Shown here piece by piece: positions 15,688-24,319 of a stretch of 58,878 nt of DNA. The position numbers and the translations under genes are program-made. Source of the stretch: Streptomyces pseudovenezuelae (lineage in GTDB: Bacteria; Actinomycetota; Actinomycetes; Streptomycetales; Streptomycetaceae); the NCBI RefSeq assembly GCF_029892565.1, contig NZ_JARXVH010000033.1:1-58878 (forward strand). Reading direction: 5' to 3'. How positions within the stretch are numbered: the first letter of the stretch is position 1; every line of letters starts with the position of its first letter. Below the pieces are notes generated by a model. The model searched no databases and was not told where the DNA came from. It saw nothing but the letters and a program-made list of their open reading frames with translations.

Positions 15688-18101
15688 ATGCCGTTGTCAG
15701 ATCAGAACCGTTCTCGTCGTCGCCGTCCGGCGACCCGCCGCGTGATCGCCGCCTCCGTGGTCCTCGCCGCCGCGGGCGCCGCCGTACCACTGGTCGCCCT
15801 GGCCGCACGCACGCCGGAGGCCGCCGCACCGGCCACGGCCGCCGACGCGGCGGCCGGCAGCGGTCGCTACTTCGGCACGGCAGTGGCCGCGGGCAAGCTC
15901 GGCGACTCCACGTACTCCACCCTTCTCGACCGGGAATTCAAGATGATCACCCCGGAGAACGAGATGAAGTGGGACGCCATCGAACCCTCCCGCGGCAACT
16001 TCACCTTCGCCGCCGCCGACTCGATCGTCAGCCACGCCTCCGCGGCCACACCCTGGTCTGGCACTCCCAACTGCCGGGCTGGGTCAAGTCCATCACCGAC
16101 GCCGACACCCTGCGCACGGTGATGAAGAACCACATCACCACCGAGATGGACCACTACAAGGGCAAGATCTACGTCTGGGACGTGGTCAACGAGGCCTTCG
16201 CCGACGGCAGCAGCGGCCGGCACCGCAGCTCCGTGTTCCAGGACGTGCTGGGCGACGGCTTCATCGAGGAGGCCTTCCGCACCGCCCGGACCGCCGATCC
16301 CTCCGCCAAGCTCTGCTACAACGACTACAACATCGAGAACTGGTCCGACGCCAAGACCCAGGGCGTCTACAAGATGGTCAAGGACTTCAAGTCCCGCGGT
16401 GTCCCCATCGACTGCGTCGGCTTCCAGAGCCACTTCGCATCCAGCGGCCCACCGGCCAGCTTCCAGACCACCCTGTCCAACTTCGCCGCACTCGGCGTGG
16501 ACGTGCAGATCACCGAGCTCGACATCGCCCAGGCGCCCGCCACCGCCTACACCAACGCCGTCCAGGCGTGCATGAACGTCGCCCGCTGCACGGGCATCAC
16601 CGTGTGGGGCATCCGCGACAGCGACTCCTGGCGCACTGGTGAGAACGCGCTGCTGTTCGACGCTGGCGGCAACAAGAAGCCCGCCTACAACGCCGTGCTC
16701 ACCGCCCTGGACAGCACCGGCAGCGGCGGCACGCAGGCCGGGGACATCACCTCCGGCACCGTCTACACGCTCTCCAACGCGGCCGCCGGACGCGTTCTCG
16801 ACGTGCCCGCGGGACAGAACGCCAACGGCACCCCGCTCCAGGTGTGGGACGCCAGCGGCGCCTCCAACCAGCAGTGGCGGGCGAGCCGGAACAGCGACGG
16901 CTCCTACACCCTGACCAACGTCGCCAGCGGCCGGGTACTGGACGAGCCGTTGAACCGGACGGCCGACGGGACGAAGTTGACGGTCTGGGACGCCAACGGC
17001 GGCGCCCACCAGCACTGGAAGGCGAGCCGGAACAGCGACGGCTCCTACACGCTGACCAACGTCGCCAGCGGCCGGGCGCTGGAGATCCCCGGCGGCCGGA
17101 CCGCCAACGGCACTGCCGTCCAGATCTGGGACTCCAAGGGCGGCGCCAACCAGCGCTGGACCTTCCAGCCAGCCCCGGCGCCGAAGAGCGACACGTGTGC
17201 TCTTCCGTCGACGTACCGGTGGACCTCGACGGGCCCGCTGGCGGAGCCGGCGAACGGGGCGGTCGCGCTGAAGGACTTCACCACCGTGACGTACAACGGC
17301 AAGCACCTGGTCTACGCGACCACCTCCACCGGATCGGCGTGGGGCGCGATGACCTTCCGTCCGTTCACGGACTGGTCGGACATGGCGACGGCCACCCAGA
17401 CCAAGATCAGCGGGTCCGCGGTGGCGCCCAAACTGTTCTACTTCGCGCCCAAGAAGATCTGAGTGCTGGTCTCGAACGGGTGGGGTACCCCCTGGCCCTT
17501 CAGCTACCGCACGTCCAGCGACCCCACCGACCCCAATGGCTGGTCCGCGCCGAAGGAGCTGTTCACCGGCAGCCTCCCCGTGGGCGCCCCGATCGACCCG
17601 ACCGTGATCGCCGACGGCCAGAACATGTATCTGTTCTTCGCCGATGACAACGGCAAGATCTACAAGTCGACCACGCCGCTCGGGAACTTCCCGGGCAGCT
17701 TCGGCTCCTCGTACACCACGGTCATGAGCGACACGAAGGCGAAGCTGTTCGAGGCGCCGGAGGTCTACAAGGTCCAGGGCCAGAACCAGTACCTCATGAT
17801 CGTCGAGGCGATGGGTGCGAACGGGCGCTACTTCCGCTCGTTCACGGCCTCCAGCCTGAACGGCCCGTGGGCCGAGCAGGCCGGCAGCGAGAGCAGCCCC
17901 TTCGCGGGCAAGGCCAACAGCGGTGCCACCTGGACCAACGACATCAGCCACGGTGACCTGGTCCGCAACAACCCCGACCAGACCATGACCATCGACCCCT
18001 GCAACCTGCAGTTCCTCTACCAGGGCAGGAACCCCTCATCGGACGGCATGGATTACGCGAAGCTGCCGTACCGGCCGGGTGTCCTTACCCTGAAGCGCTG
18101 A
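15688..18101 (+). pseudogene. GH10 xylanase - CBM13 - GH62 arabinofuranosidase, doubly disrupted
   Basis: The intact protein would be a secreted xylan-degrading enzyme. In order: a signal peptide from ATG 15688; a GH10 catalytic domain ('SGRYFGTAVAAGKL', acid/base in 'DVVNEAFADG', nucleophile in 'VQITELDIAQ'); a CBM13 trefoil at about 16750-17170 with three Q-x-W repeats ('NQQWRASRN', 'HQHWKASRN', 'NQRWTFQ'); and a GH62 domain from 'CALPSTYRWTSTG' to the TGA at 18099-18101. Two lesions are visible. About 16-19 nt are missing near 16037-16041, between 'DSIVSHA' and 'RGHTLVWHSQLPGW', which shifts the frame. A TGA at 17460-17462 replaces the Trp expected in 'KKI-W-VL' of GH62. Confidence 0.85.
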
Positions 18102-18120
18102 CCCTCAGCCCGACGAAGAC

Positions 18121-18162
18121 GACGAAAGGCGCCCCCATCGAAGAGATGGGGCGCCTTTCGTC
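18121..18162 (+). terminator. Strong hairpin after the xylanase gene
   Basis: GACGAAAGGCGCCCC..ATC pairs with GAT.GGGGCGCCTTTCGTC, about 18 pairs with one bulge and a short loop. It lies 20 bp after the GH62 stop. There is no long T-run, which is common in Streptomyces terminators. Confidence 0.8.
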
Positions 18163-18208
18163 ATCTGCACCTACTTGAGTGCTGTACCGCTACCGGGATT
18201 CATTCGCA

Positions 18209-19168
18209 GTGCAGCTCCGGTACGCCTTCAGGTTGCACCCGGATGCCGGCCGGCAGACCGCGTTGGCGAGGGCGTTCGGGTGTGTCCGTGTCGTGTTCAA
18301 CCATGCGGTACGCGCCCGTGAGGAGGCCCGCAGAGCAGGCAGGCCTTTCCCCGGGGCCGGTGAGCTGTCCACTCGTGTGATCACCGAGGCGAAACGGACC
18401 GTGGAGCGGTCCTGGCTGGGTGAGGTGTCCGTGGTCGTGCTGCAGCAGTCGCTGCGCGATGCCGAGGCCGCCTACAAGAACTTCTTCGCCTCCTTCAAGG
18501 GCACCCGCAAGGGTCCGAAGCTGAGTGCGCCCCGGTTCAAGTCCCGCAAGGACACCCGGCAGTCGATCCGGTTCACGGCCAACGCCAGGTTTTTCGCCTC
18601 GTTCGTCACCGGCACCGACCCCGCCGCCGACGCGAACCGGATGCCCGCATCCGGCCAGAGCGTCGGCATCGACCTCGGCCTGACGCTCCCCCACTCCGTC
18701 CGGGGGACCCCCATCGCGGTGCTGTCCACCGGCGAGAAGCTCTCCACCCGGCTGATCTCCGAGAACCAAGGAATCGCCGTGGAGAGCCTGTCGGTTGCGG
18801 GACTGGCGCGCACGAAGCCGGCCAAGTCCGTCCACGACGCGGGCTGGACGGCATTCGTGAACATGCTGGAATACAAGGCGCAGCGGTACGGGCGGGCGCT
18901 GGTGAAGATCGGCCGGTTCGAGCCGACCTCCCAGACCTGCTCCCTCTGCGGCACCGTGGACGGTCCCAAGCCCCTGCACATCCGGGAATGGACCTGCACC
19001 GCCTGCGGCACCCTCCACGACCGGGACCACAACGCCGCACTCAACATCCACCAGGCCGCCGGACTGGCGGTGACAGCCTGCGGAGCGCCGGTAAGACCAG
19101 AATCCGTTCGGGCACAGCGCGAAGAAACAGGAAGCCACGGATTCCCCACCGGAAACCGCGCCGCGTAG
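18209..19168 (+). CDS. tnpB: TnpB-like RNA-guided nuclease (IS200/IS605), internally shortened
   Basis: 319 aa from GTG 18209 ('VQLRYAFRLHPDAGRQ'). The RuvC residues are all present: Asp in 'VGIDLGLT', Glu in 'ENQGIAVESLSV', Asp in 'HDRDHNAALNIH'. So is the zinc finger ('CSLCGTVDG', 'CTACGTLHD'). Compared with the usual ~400 aa, two stretches are missing in frame: about 40 aa between 'IRFTANARF' and 'FASFV' (wedge region), and about 60 aa between 'VLSTGEK' and 'LSTRLISENQ' (helical insertion). A 27-bp palindromic repeat adds 9 codons inside the first RuvC motif strand. The frame is open throughout. No tnpA is adjacent. Activity is doubtful but not excluded. Confidence 0.8.
   Translation: MQLRYAFRLHPDAGRQTALARAFGCVRVVFNHAVRAREEARRAGRPFPGAGELSTRVITEAKRTVERSWLGEVSVVVLQQSLRDAEAAYKNFFASFKGTRKGPKLSAPRFKSRKDTRQSIRFTANARFFASFVTGTDPAADANRMPASGQSVGIDLGLTLPHSVRGTPIAVLSTGEKLSTRLISENQGIAVESLSVAGLARTKPAKSVHDAGWTAFVNMLEYKAQRYGRALVKIGRFEPTSQTCSLCGTVDGPKPLHIREWTCTACGTLHDRDHNAALNIHQAAGLAVTACGAPVRPESVRAQREETGSHGFPTGNRAA
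18686..18712. repeat. 27-bp palindromic repeat inserted in tnpB
   Basis: CTCCCCCACTCCGTCC then GGGGGACCCCC: a C-run/G-run palindrome of the kind scattered in Streptomyces genomes. It replaces 'HF' of the expected 'GIDLGLTHFAVLS' and keeps the reading frame. Confidence 0.6.
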
Positions 19169-19229
19169 CGGCACGGCAACCGGTGGGGAAGGCCAGAATC
19201 CTCGCCTTTCAAGGCGAGGAGCATGTCAA
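19090..19229 (+). ncRNA. Candidate omega RNA 3' part and IS200/605 right end
   Basis: Downstream of tnpB the sequence AGAATCCTCGCCTT (to 19208) folds with AAGGCGAGG (19211-19219) into an 8-9 bp hairpin followed by AGCATGTCAA (to 19229). This is the usual TnpB-element right end, where the omega RNA scaffold ends and the guide begins. The 5' limit is approximate. The guide would be the flanking sequence from 19230, the 3' end of the convergent hydrolase gene. Confidence 0.45.
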
Positions 19230-21085
19230 TTAAGCGCTGTACCACCCGAGTTGTGATAGGCGATCGTCTTGTTGATCAGGTTTCCGCCGTCGGACTCGAC
19301 CGTGGTCTGTTCCTGCTGCCCTGGACCGAAGAACAGGCCGGCGACATGGGCGTTCGCCACCTGGTCCATGTGTCCGAAGAACCAGTCCACCTTGTCGTCC
19401 TTGTAGTGGTTGAGGGTGTCGTTCTGCGCCATGTTGCCCACGGGGATCTGCCACAGGACCACCGGCTTGCCCACGGACTCGGCCATCGTCTTGTACCACT
19501 TCAGCGTGTCAGCGGCCGTCTGGTCGGTCCAGAAGGTGCTACGGCCGCCGTGGGCCGGCTGTGCGTACCAGCCCGCGTCGCGGTCCGACACGTCGGCGAC
19601 CAGGAAGTCGGCGTTCTGCGCCCCGAGGCTCGCGTAGTCCTTGACGCATTGCTGGGTGTTGTTCTGCCAGTCCCAGCAGGTGAGGTGGAGCCCCGCGGCG
19701 GTGTTCGGCGCGTACTTGTGGGCCATCGAGATCAGGCAGCGGGAGAGTCCGGCAGCGCTGTTCTCCTGTGATCCGCAATCCTTCGGATTTGCGGCCGAGA
19801 CCTGCGCGGCAATCTTGTGCGGATCGCCGAGCGACCGGACGTAGCCCCAGAAGTCGGGCTCGATGTCGATCGCGTCGTGCGACGTGCCGATCTTCTGGAG
19901 GAAGAAACGGTAGTCGTTCAGGTACCGGGTGAGCAGGTCGACCCGGTTGATGGCCTTGACCTCACCCGGACCGTCGCCCTCGCCCGCTGCATCGCCGAGG
20001 TCGCGCAACGAGTACCAGCTCCACAGCATCTTCTGCGGACGCGAGCTGCCCTTGTACGTCGCCTGGGACGCCACCTCGTCCCGCCAGGTCACGTACGTGC
20101 CGGGCGCCGTGGTGCTGCCGTTCCAGCAGCCCCACCAGTTCGACCACCCGTCCTTGCACTTCGCTGCCGTGTAGTAGTCCGACGAGGGCGCGGGCTGGCT
20201 GTGCACATAGGCGTAGCGCGCGTCGAACGGCGCGGCGTTCGCCGAGGCGTCGGTCATCGAGCCGCCGATGATCACCTTGTCACTGCCCAGGAAACGCTTC
20301 GCCGAGCTGCCGCCACCGCTCGTGGGCGACGGAGACGCGGACGAAGGCGAGGACGACGGGCGCGGGGCGCTCGGAGTCGGGCTCGCGGGAGCGCTGCTGC
20401 TCGGCGTGGTGGGCGTACCGCCGCCGCTGACGTTCCCGACCGCGACGAGCTTCCACTGCTGATCGGCGCCGCTCCGGTCGCGGTTCTGGACAACGTTGCC
20501 CCCGTTGGCCTTGGCGGCCTTGTGGACACCGACAGCCATGCCGCTGAAGCGGTTGACCAGACGCAGGTAGCCGTTCGACGACTTGGCCAGTTTGAACTGC
20601 TGGTTGGTGGCGTTCAGGTCCTTCCACTGCACGACGGCGGAGCCGGCGGTCTTCGACCAGCCGAGGTCGTCCAGCACCTTGCCGGAGGTCCGGTTCTTCA
20701 GCCGGTAGTAGCCGTCACCCGCGTCGATGAACCGCCACTGCTGGTTGGCCCCGCCGTGGCGCGCCCACTGCACCACCGCAGCGCCGTCGTTCCTGGCGGA
20801 GCCGCGGTCGTCCAGCACCTTGCCGCTGTTGCGGTTGACCAGCACGTACCACTTCTTCAGATCCAGGGTTTTCTGGTCTGCCGAAGCCTGGCTGACCACC
20901 ACAGCCGACCCGGCCACGACCACCATGGCGAGACCCGCCCAAAGACCCCGACGCGCGAGCAACCGACGACCACGATGCTTCGGACGGCCACCGCGCGCAC
21001 CGCCGTCGGCACGGTGGCCGCCGCGGGACGCCACCGATGACGAGGGTGGACCGGGGACATGTCTGCGCTCTCGTTCCAGGGACAT
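19226..21085 (-). CDS. Secreted ricin-type (CBM13) protein with putative hydrolase domain
   Basis: 619 aa. A basic N-terminus and hydrophobic helix ('LWAGLAMVVVAGSAVVVSQA') give export. A ricin-type trefoil follows with repeats 'GKVLDDRGSARNDGAAVVQW', 'NQQWRF', 'NQQFKLAKSS' and 'DQQWKLVAVG'. A Ser/Pro/Thr linker of about 50 residues leads to a ~350-residue C-terminal domain ('DKVIIGGSMTDASANAAPFD', 'HDAIDIEPDFWGYVRS', 'VLWQIPVGNMAQND'). That domain looks like a TIM-barrel glycosidase, with acidic residues in 'DIEPD' as candidates. The substrate is unknown. ATG 21085 is preferred (GAGAG 7 nt upstream); ATG 21112 is possible. Its TGA stop lies inside the right end of the TnpB element. Confidence 0.78.
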   Translation of the reverse strand: MSLERERRHVPGPPSSSVASRGGHRADGGARGGRPKHRGRRLLARRGLWAGLAMVVVAGSAVVVSQASADQKTLDLKKWYVLVNRNSGKVLDDRGSARNDGAAVVQWARHGGANQQWRFIDAGDGYYRLKNRTSGKVLDDLGWSKTAGSAVVQWKDLNATNQQFKLAKSSNGYLRLVNRFSGMAVGVHKAAKANGGNVVQNRDRSGADQQWKLVAVGNVSGGGTPTTPSSSAPASPTPSAPRPSSSPSSASPSPTSGGGSSAKRFLGSDKVIIGGSMTDASANAAPFDARYAYVHSQPAPSSDYYTAAKCKDGWSNWWGCWNGSTTAPGTYVTWRDEVASQATYKGSSRPQKMLWSWYSLRDLGDAAGEGDGPGEVKAINRVDLLTRYLNDYRFFLQKIGTSHDAIDIEPDFWGYVRSLGDPHKIAAQVSAANPKDCGSQENSAAGLSRCLISMAHKYAPNTAAGLHLTCWDWQNNTQQCVKDYASLGAQNADFLVADVSDRDAGWYAQPAHGGRSTFWTDQTAADTLKWYKTMAESVGKPVVLWQIPVGNMAQNDTLNHYKDDKVDWFFGHMDQVANAHVAGLFFGPGQQEQTTVESDGGNLINKTIAYHNSGGTALN

Positions 21086-21235
21086 GCCTGTGCTCTCTTT
21101 CAACTGTTGCATCTGACCGGCCCACTTGGCCGGACAACACTGAGTGGTCAGAGAGGCCGAAAAGGTTGCCGCGAAGATCCACAGAACTTTTTTCTGCGGG
21201 CCGGACGGTCACCCTGAAGCTCAACGGCGTGGAGG

Positions 21236-21375
21236 AAAAGCGACGCCGTCCCCGCCCGTCCACGAAAGAACAGCGAGCTGCAACGGCTGGTCGCCGGCTC
21301 CAGGAGACCGTCAGCTCGTACACCGTGATCGACCAGGCGATCGGCGTGGTCATCGAGGTGTCGTCGATGCCGTAG
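21236..21375 (+). pseudogene. ANTAR-domain remnant
   Basis: The segment 'QETVSSYTVIDQAIGVVIEV' matches the start of an ANTAR RNA-binding domain ('..sr.vIdqAkGvl'). It stops at TAG 21373-21375. The flanks show no GAF domain or complete ANTAR helices. The stretch 21376-21554 holds no gene. Confidence 0.35.
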
Positions 21376-21554
21376 GTGTCCCAGGCGGGGAACGGTCCGT
21401 GGGCGGCAGGCTCTCACCGTCGGCCATGAGGCAGTCGGTCAGCGCCGCATGCAGTGCGTCCCGGACTGTCGGCGTCGCGTGCGGCTTGCGAGGCTAGAGG
21501 CTCCCCGTCCCGTGCCCGGCACACCCGACACGTGATCACCTCCGTTCTGACACG

Positions 21555-23072
21555 GTTCGTTAAATCCGGTGGTGGTGTGGGTTTGACGGCTGGTCCGGTT
21601 GGCCGTAGGCCGATGGTAGGAGTCAACTGCCTGACTGGGGGCTGAAGATGACCAGTCGCCGTCCGTGTCCGCCTGCTCCGGGGCCGTTGGAGGAGTACGC
21701 GGCCCGGTTCGACGACCTCTTCTTCAGCCTGGCCCAGCGGCGGGGCTTTCGCGAGTACCTGACGGGACTGCTGGCGCCGCGGGAGCGGAACAAGACGATC
21801 ACCTGCCTGGCAGGCGCGGAGCCCGTGGCGGGTGCGGGGACGCCTGGGGTGCAGCGGCTGCAGTTCTTCCTGTCCGAATCGCCGTGGGAGGCCGAGCAGA
21901 TCAACGACCGGCGCCTTGAGCTGCTGCGCGAGCAGTCGGCGACGGCTCCGCACGACGGCGGGGTCATCGTGATCGACGACTCCGGGGACCGCAAGGACGG
22001 CACCGCCACGGCCAACGTGGGCCGGCAGTGGCTGGGCCGGCTGGGCAAGACGGACAACGGCATCGTCACGGTGACCACGGTGTGGACCGACGGCCGCGTC
22101 TACTACCCGCTGCACGCGACGCCTTACACCCCTGCCCACCACTTCGCCCGCGGCCGGTCCGATCCGGCCTTCCGCACGAAACCGCAACTGTCGGCCGCCC
22201 TCGCGGCCCGAGGGAAGGAGGCGGGCTTCGGCTGCCGGGCGGTGGTCGCCGACTGCGCCTACTCCGTCAGCGACGACTGGTACCTCGCACTGCGCGAGGC
22301 CGGCCTGGCCTACGTGGTGGCACTCAAGCCGCACCGGGGCACCTGGGCCCCGGCCGACCAGCCGCACATTCCCATCGAAGCCGCCCAAGACCTGACCTGG
22401 AAGGACGCCAAGAGCCCCGGTGACTGGACACCCGTTAAGCGTCACTTCCGCGACGGACACACCGAGACCTGGTGGGCCGCTGATGCCCGCCTGGGCGGCT
22501 ACGGCCCCAACTCACCCTGCCGGCTGGTGGTGGCCACCACCGACCCAGCCGGGCTGCCGCCGAAGGCCACCTGGTACCTGGCCACCAACCTTCCCCACCC
22601 CCACGCCTCCACCGGCCCGCACCCGCCGGCCGACCTCGGCGAGATTGTCCGCCTCTACGGCCTGCGGCCATGGATCGAGCAGAGCTACAAACAGATCAAG
22701 GACGAACTCGGCTGGGCCGACTTCCAAGTCCGCTCCGACCGCGCCATCCGCCGCCACCAAACCCTGGTCAACTGCGCCTTCTCCTTCTGCTGGGACCAAT
22801 GGTTCGCCCCACCCGGAGCCCTGGACGCCACCGCGCCGGACCCGTGCCCCGACAAGGGGGCAGAGAGGGGGACCAGACCGGTCCCACCAGCCCCAACAGC
22901 CTTGCTGGCCCAGGGCCTTACGAGCCATCCGTTCCTGGCTCACCCCCGCCGTCACCCTCAACCGGTGGTGGCAAGCCTGGACGGACAAGGACCCGCCCTC
23001 CGACCTGCAGGCACTGATCAACGCGGTCACTACCGGACACGGCATTGACCTCGACCTCCGGATTTAACGAAC
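21555..23072 (+). mobile_element. IS701-family insertion sequence, near complete (about 1.5 kb)
   Basis: Perfect 15-bp terminal inverted repeats, GTTCGTTAAATCCGG at 21555-21569 and its complement at 23058-23072, enclose one transposase gene. The flanking 4 bp (CACG / TACC) are not a duplication, so either the ends extend slightly or the element has recombined. A left-end remnant of a related copy is at 13757. Confidence 0.8.
21648..23048 (+). CDS. IS701-family transposase (probable C-terminal frameshift)
   Basis: The DDE core is intact: 'VIVIDDSGDRKDG' (first Asp), 'RAVVADCAYSVSDDW' (second Asp) and 'RPWIEQSYKQIKDELGW' (Glu). After about residue 405 the expected ending ('RALRAIRSWLTPAVTLNRWW', 'ALINAVTTGHGI') is found in another frame, which stops at 23065-23067, right at the element's end. 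The present frame instead gives an unrelated Pro/His-rich tail. The switch lies in the G-rich stretch near 22855-22880, so one base is probably missing or extra. ATG 21648 follows GGGGGCTGAAG. Confidence 0.8.
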   Translation: MTSRRPCPPAPGPLEEYAARFDDLFFSLAQRRGFREYLTGLLAPRERNKTITCLAGAEPVAGAGTPGVQRLQFFLSESPWEAEQINDRRLELLREQSATAPHDGGVIVIDDSGDRKDGTATANVGRQWLGRLGKTDNGIVTVTTVWTDGRVYYPLHATPYTPAHHFARGRSDPAFRTKPQLSAALAARGKEAGFGCRAVVADCAYSVSDDWYLALREAGLAYVVALKPHRGTWAPADQPHIPIEAAQDLTWKDAKSPGDWTPVKRHFRDGHTETWWAADARLGGYGPNSPCRLVVATTDPAGLPPKATWYLATNLPHPHASTGPHPPADLGEIVRLYGLRPWIEQSYKQIKDELGWADFQVRSDRAIRRHQTLVNCAFSFCWDQWFAPPGALDATAPDPCPDKGAERGTRPVPPAPTALLAQGLTSHPFLAHPRRHPQPVVASLDGQGPALRPAGTDQRGHYRTRH

Positions 23073-23257
23073 TACCGGTAACCACCTCAAGGTGCATCCA
23101 GTGTTGACAACGGTGGGCACCGCAGTTGCGTCAGTCATCTTGTTTGCTCATCTGGAACGCAGTCTGCATCGACCGTGACCGAGAGTCGAATCTACTGCAA
23201 TGGCCTGATTCCGGGGTCTGCCCAGTTGGCTCGGTAAACGCTAACGTGCTGGTCACA

Positions 23258-23982
23258 AGCAGTTTTGGCCGCTATTGGGGACGGTTCTGGATCTCTTGCG
23301 TCCGTCGCGTCGGCCGTCGTCGCGGCGCGGCCGGTAGATAAGCCCGGACCGTTCGCCGCTCCTGTAACAGGTCAGGGCGGCGATCGAGATACGACGGCGG
23401 GTATGGCCGCGAACCCGGATGACGGGTGTGTGCCCCCGTCGGGCCCAGGTGCGGGCGATCGGCGGCGTCATCGAACAACCGGACTCGCCCTCGAAGGCGA
23501 TCCACGCGTCGAGCGCCGCCGCGCGGTCCTTCCACCTGCGGCCAGATCTTCTTCACCCAGCCGGTGACCTGCTCCTTGTCACGTTCGAGGGCCCGTCTGG
23601 CCAGCACCTGACAAGAGAACCCCTGCCGGATCAGGAGCTTGCGCACCCCCTATGGGGTGTAGCTCTTGTGGAAGCGCCGCCCGATTACGGTCTTGACCCG
23701 CGACAGCGTCCATCGCTGATCCGGCCACCCGTGCGCGACCTGCCCCTTGGCCAACTCCCGCTCCAGCTGGGCGAATTGGGCTTCACCCAATCGTGGTGGC
23801 AATGCCGAACCTACCGACCGCAGAGCCCGCAGGCACTTGTCTCAGGACCCGCGCGACCGCTGCACCGACCGGGCGCTGACCCGCAGTTCCTTCGCGATCA
23901 CCGAACTCGGCTTGCCCAGGGCGAACCGCTCAGCGACCATCATCCGGACGCCTTCACGGAACTGTCGACGCTCATCGGACAT
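23258..23982 (-). pseudogene. IS630-family transposase remnant
   Basis: From ATG 23982: 'MSDERRQFREGVRMMVAERF', 'VIAKELRVSARSVQRSR', a stop, then 'WPDQRWTLSRVKTVIGRRFH', a second break, 'VRKLLIRQGFSCQVLARRAL', and in another frame 'IAFEGESGCSMTPPIARTW' and 'RISIAALTCYRSGERS'. This order is IS630 (helix-turn-helix, winged helix, DDE domain). At least two stops and a frameshift are present and the C-terminal DDE part is missing. I see nothing coding in 23073-23257. Confidence 0.65.
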
Positions 23983-24127
23983 GCCACCGCCCTGCGCATA
24001 CCTCATATCAACGGCGTACCGCGACGATCAAGCCGTGTCATCGGCTACGACAACCCGAGTTCAAACCTCAGTAATTCACTCCGCGTGATCAGCACCCCGC
24101 GCACGCGGCCCCGTGCGGGGTACACCA

Positions 24128-24310
24128 CTATCCCTTCTTGACGACCTCCAGGAATACCTCCCACACGGTCGGCTGGACGGCCATGATTCCGCGGCTGCGA
24201 GCCTTCGTGTCCCGCACCATCACTTTCGTCGGTTCGTTGTCGGCTACTTCAACGCAGTTCTCGGTCCCGGTGTAGGTGCTGGTCCGCCAGTTCGGGGTCA
24301 CAGGCTGCAT
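24128..24310 (-). CDS. DUF397 domain protein
   Basis: 60 aa, the size of a single DUF397 domain: 'NWRTSTYTGTENCVEVADNE', then 'VMVRDTKARSRGIMAVQP' and 'WEVFLEVVKKG'. It follows the DUF5753 regulator with a 9-nt gap containing GGAGAG, and belongs to the same minus-strand operon. DUF397 proteins pair with these XRE regulators across Streptomyces (as in the Bld/Whi-related families) and may form antitoxin-like or antagonist pairs. The precise role is not known. Confidence 0.85.
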   Translation of the reverse strand: MQPVTPNWRTSTYTGTENCVEVADNEPTKVMVRDTKARSRGIMAVQPTVWEVFLEVVKKG

Positions 24311-24319
24311 GGTGCTCTC

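Noticed and set aside
17460..17462. TGA as a selenocysteine codon
   Set aside because: The position is a Trp in GH62 enzymes and a second lesion breaks the same gene; no SECIS-like context was seen.
15867..17951. Minus-strand open frame of 694 codons
   Set aside because: It is antisense to the xylanase fusion, Gly/Val/Arg-rich and without family similarity.
22850..22890. Programmed frameshift in the IS701 transposase
   Set aside because: The G-rich stretch lies after the DDE residues and has no clear slippery heptamer with downstream structure; an indel is simpler.
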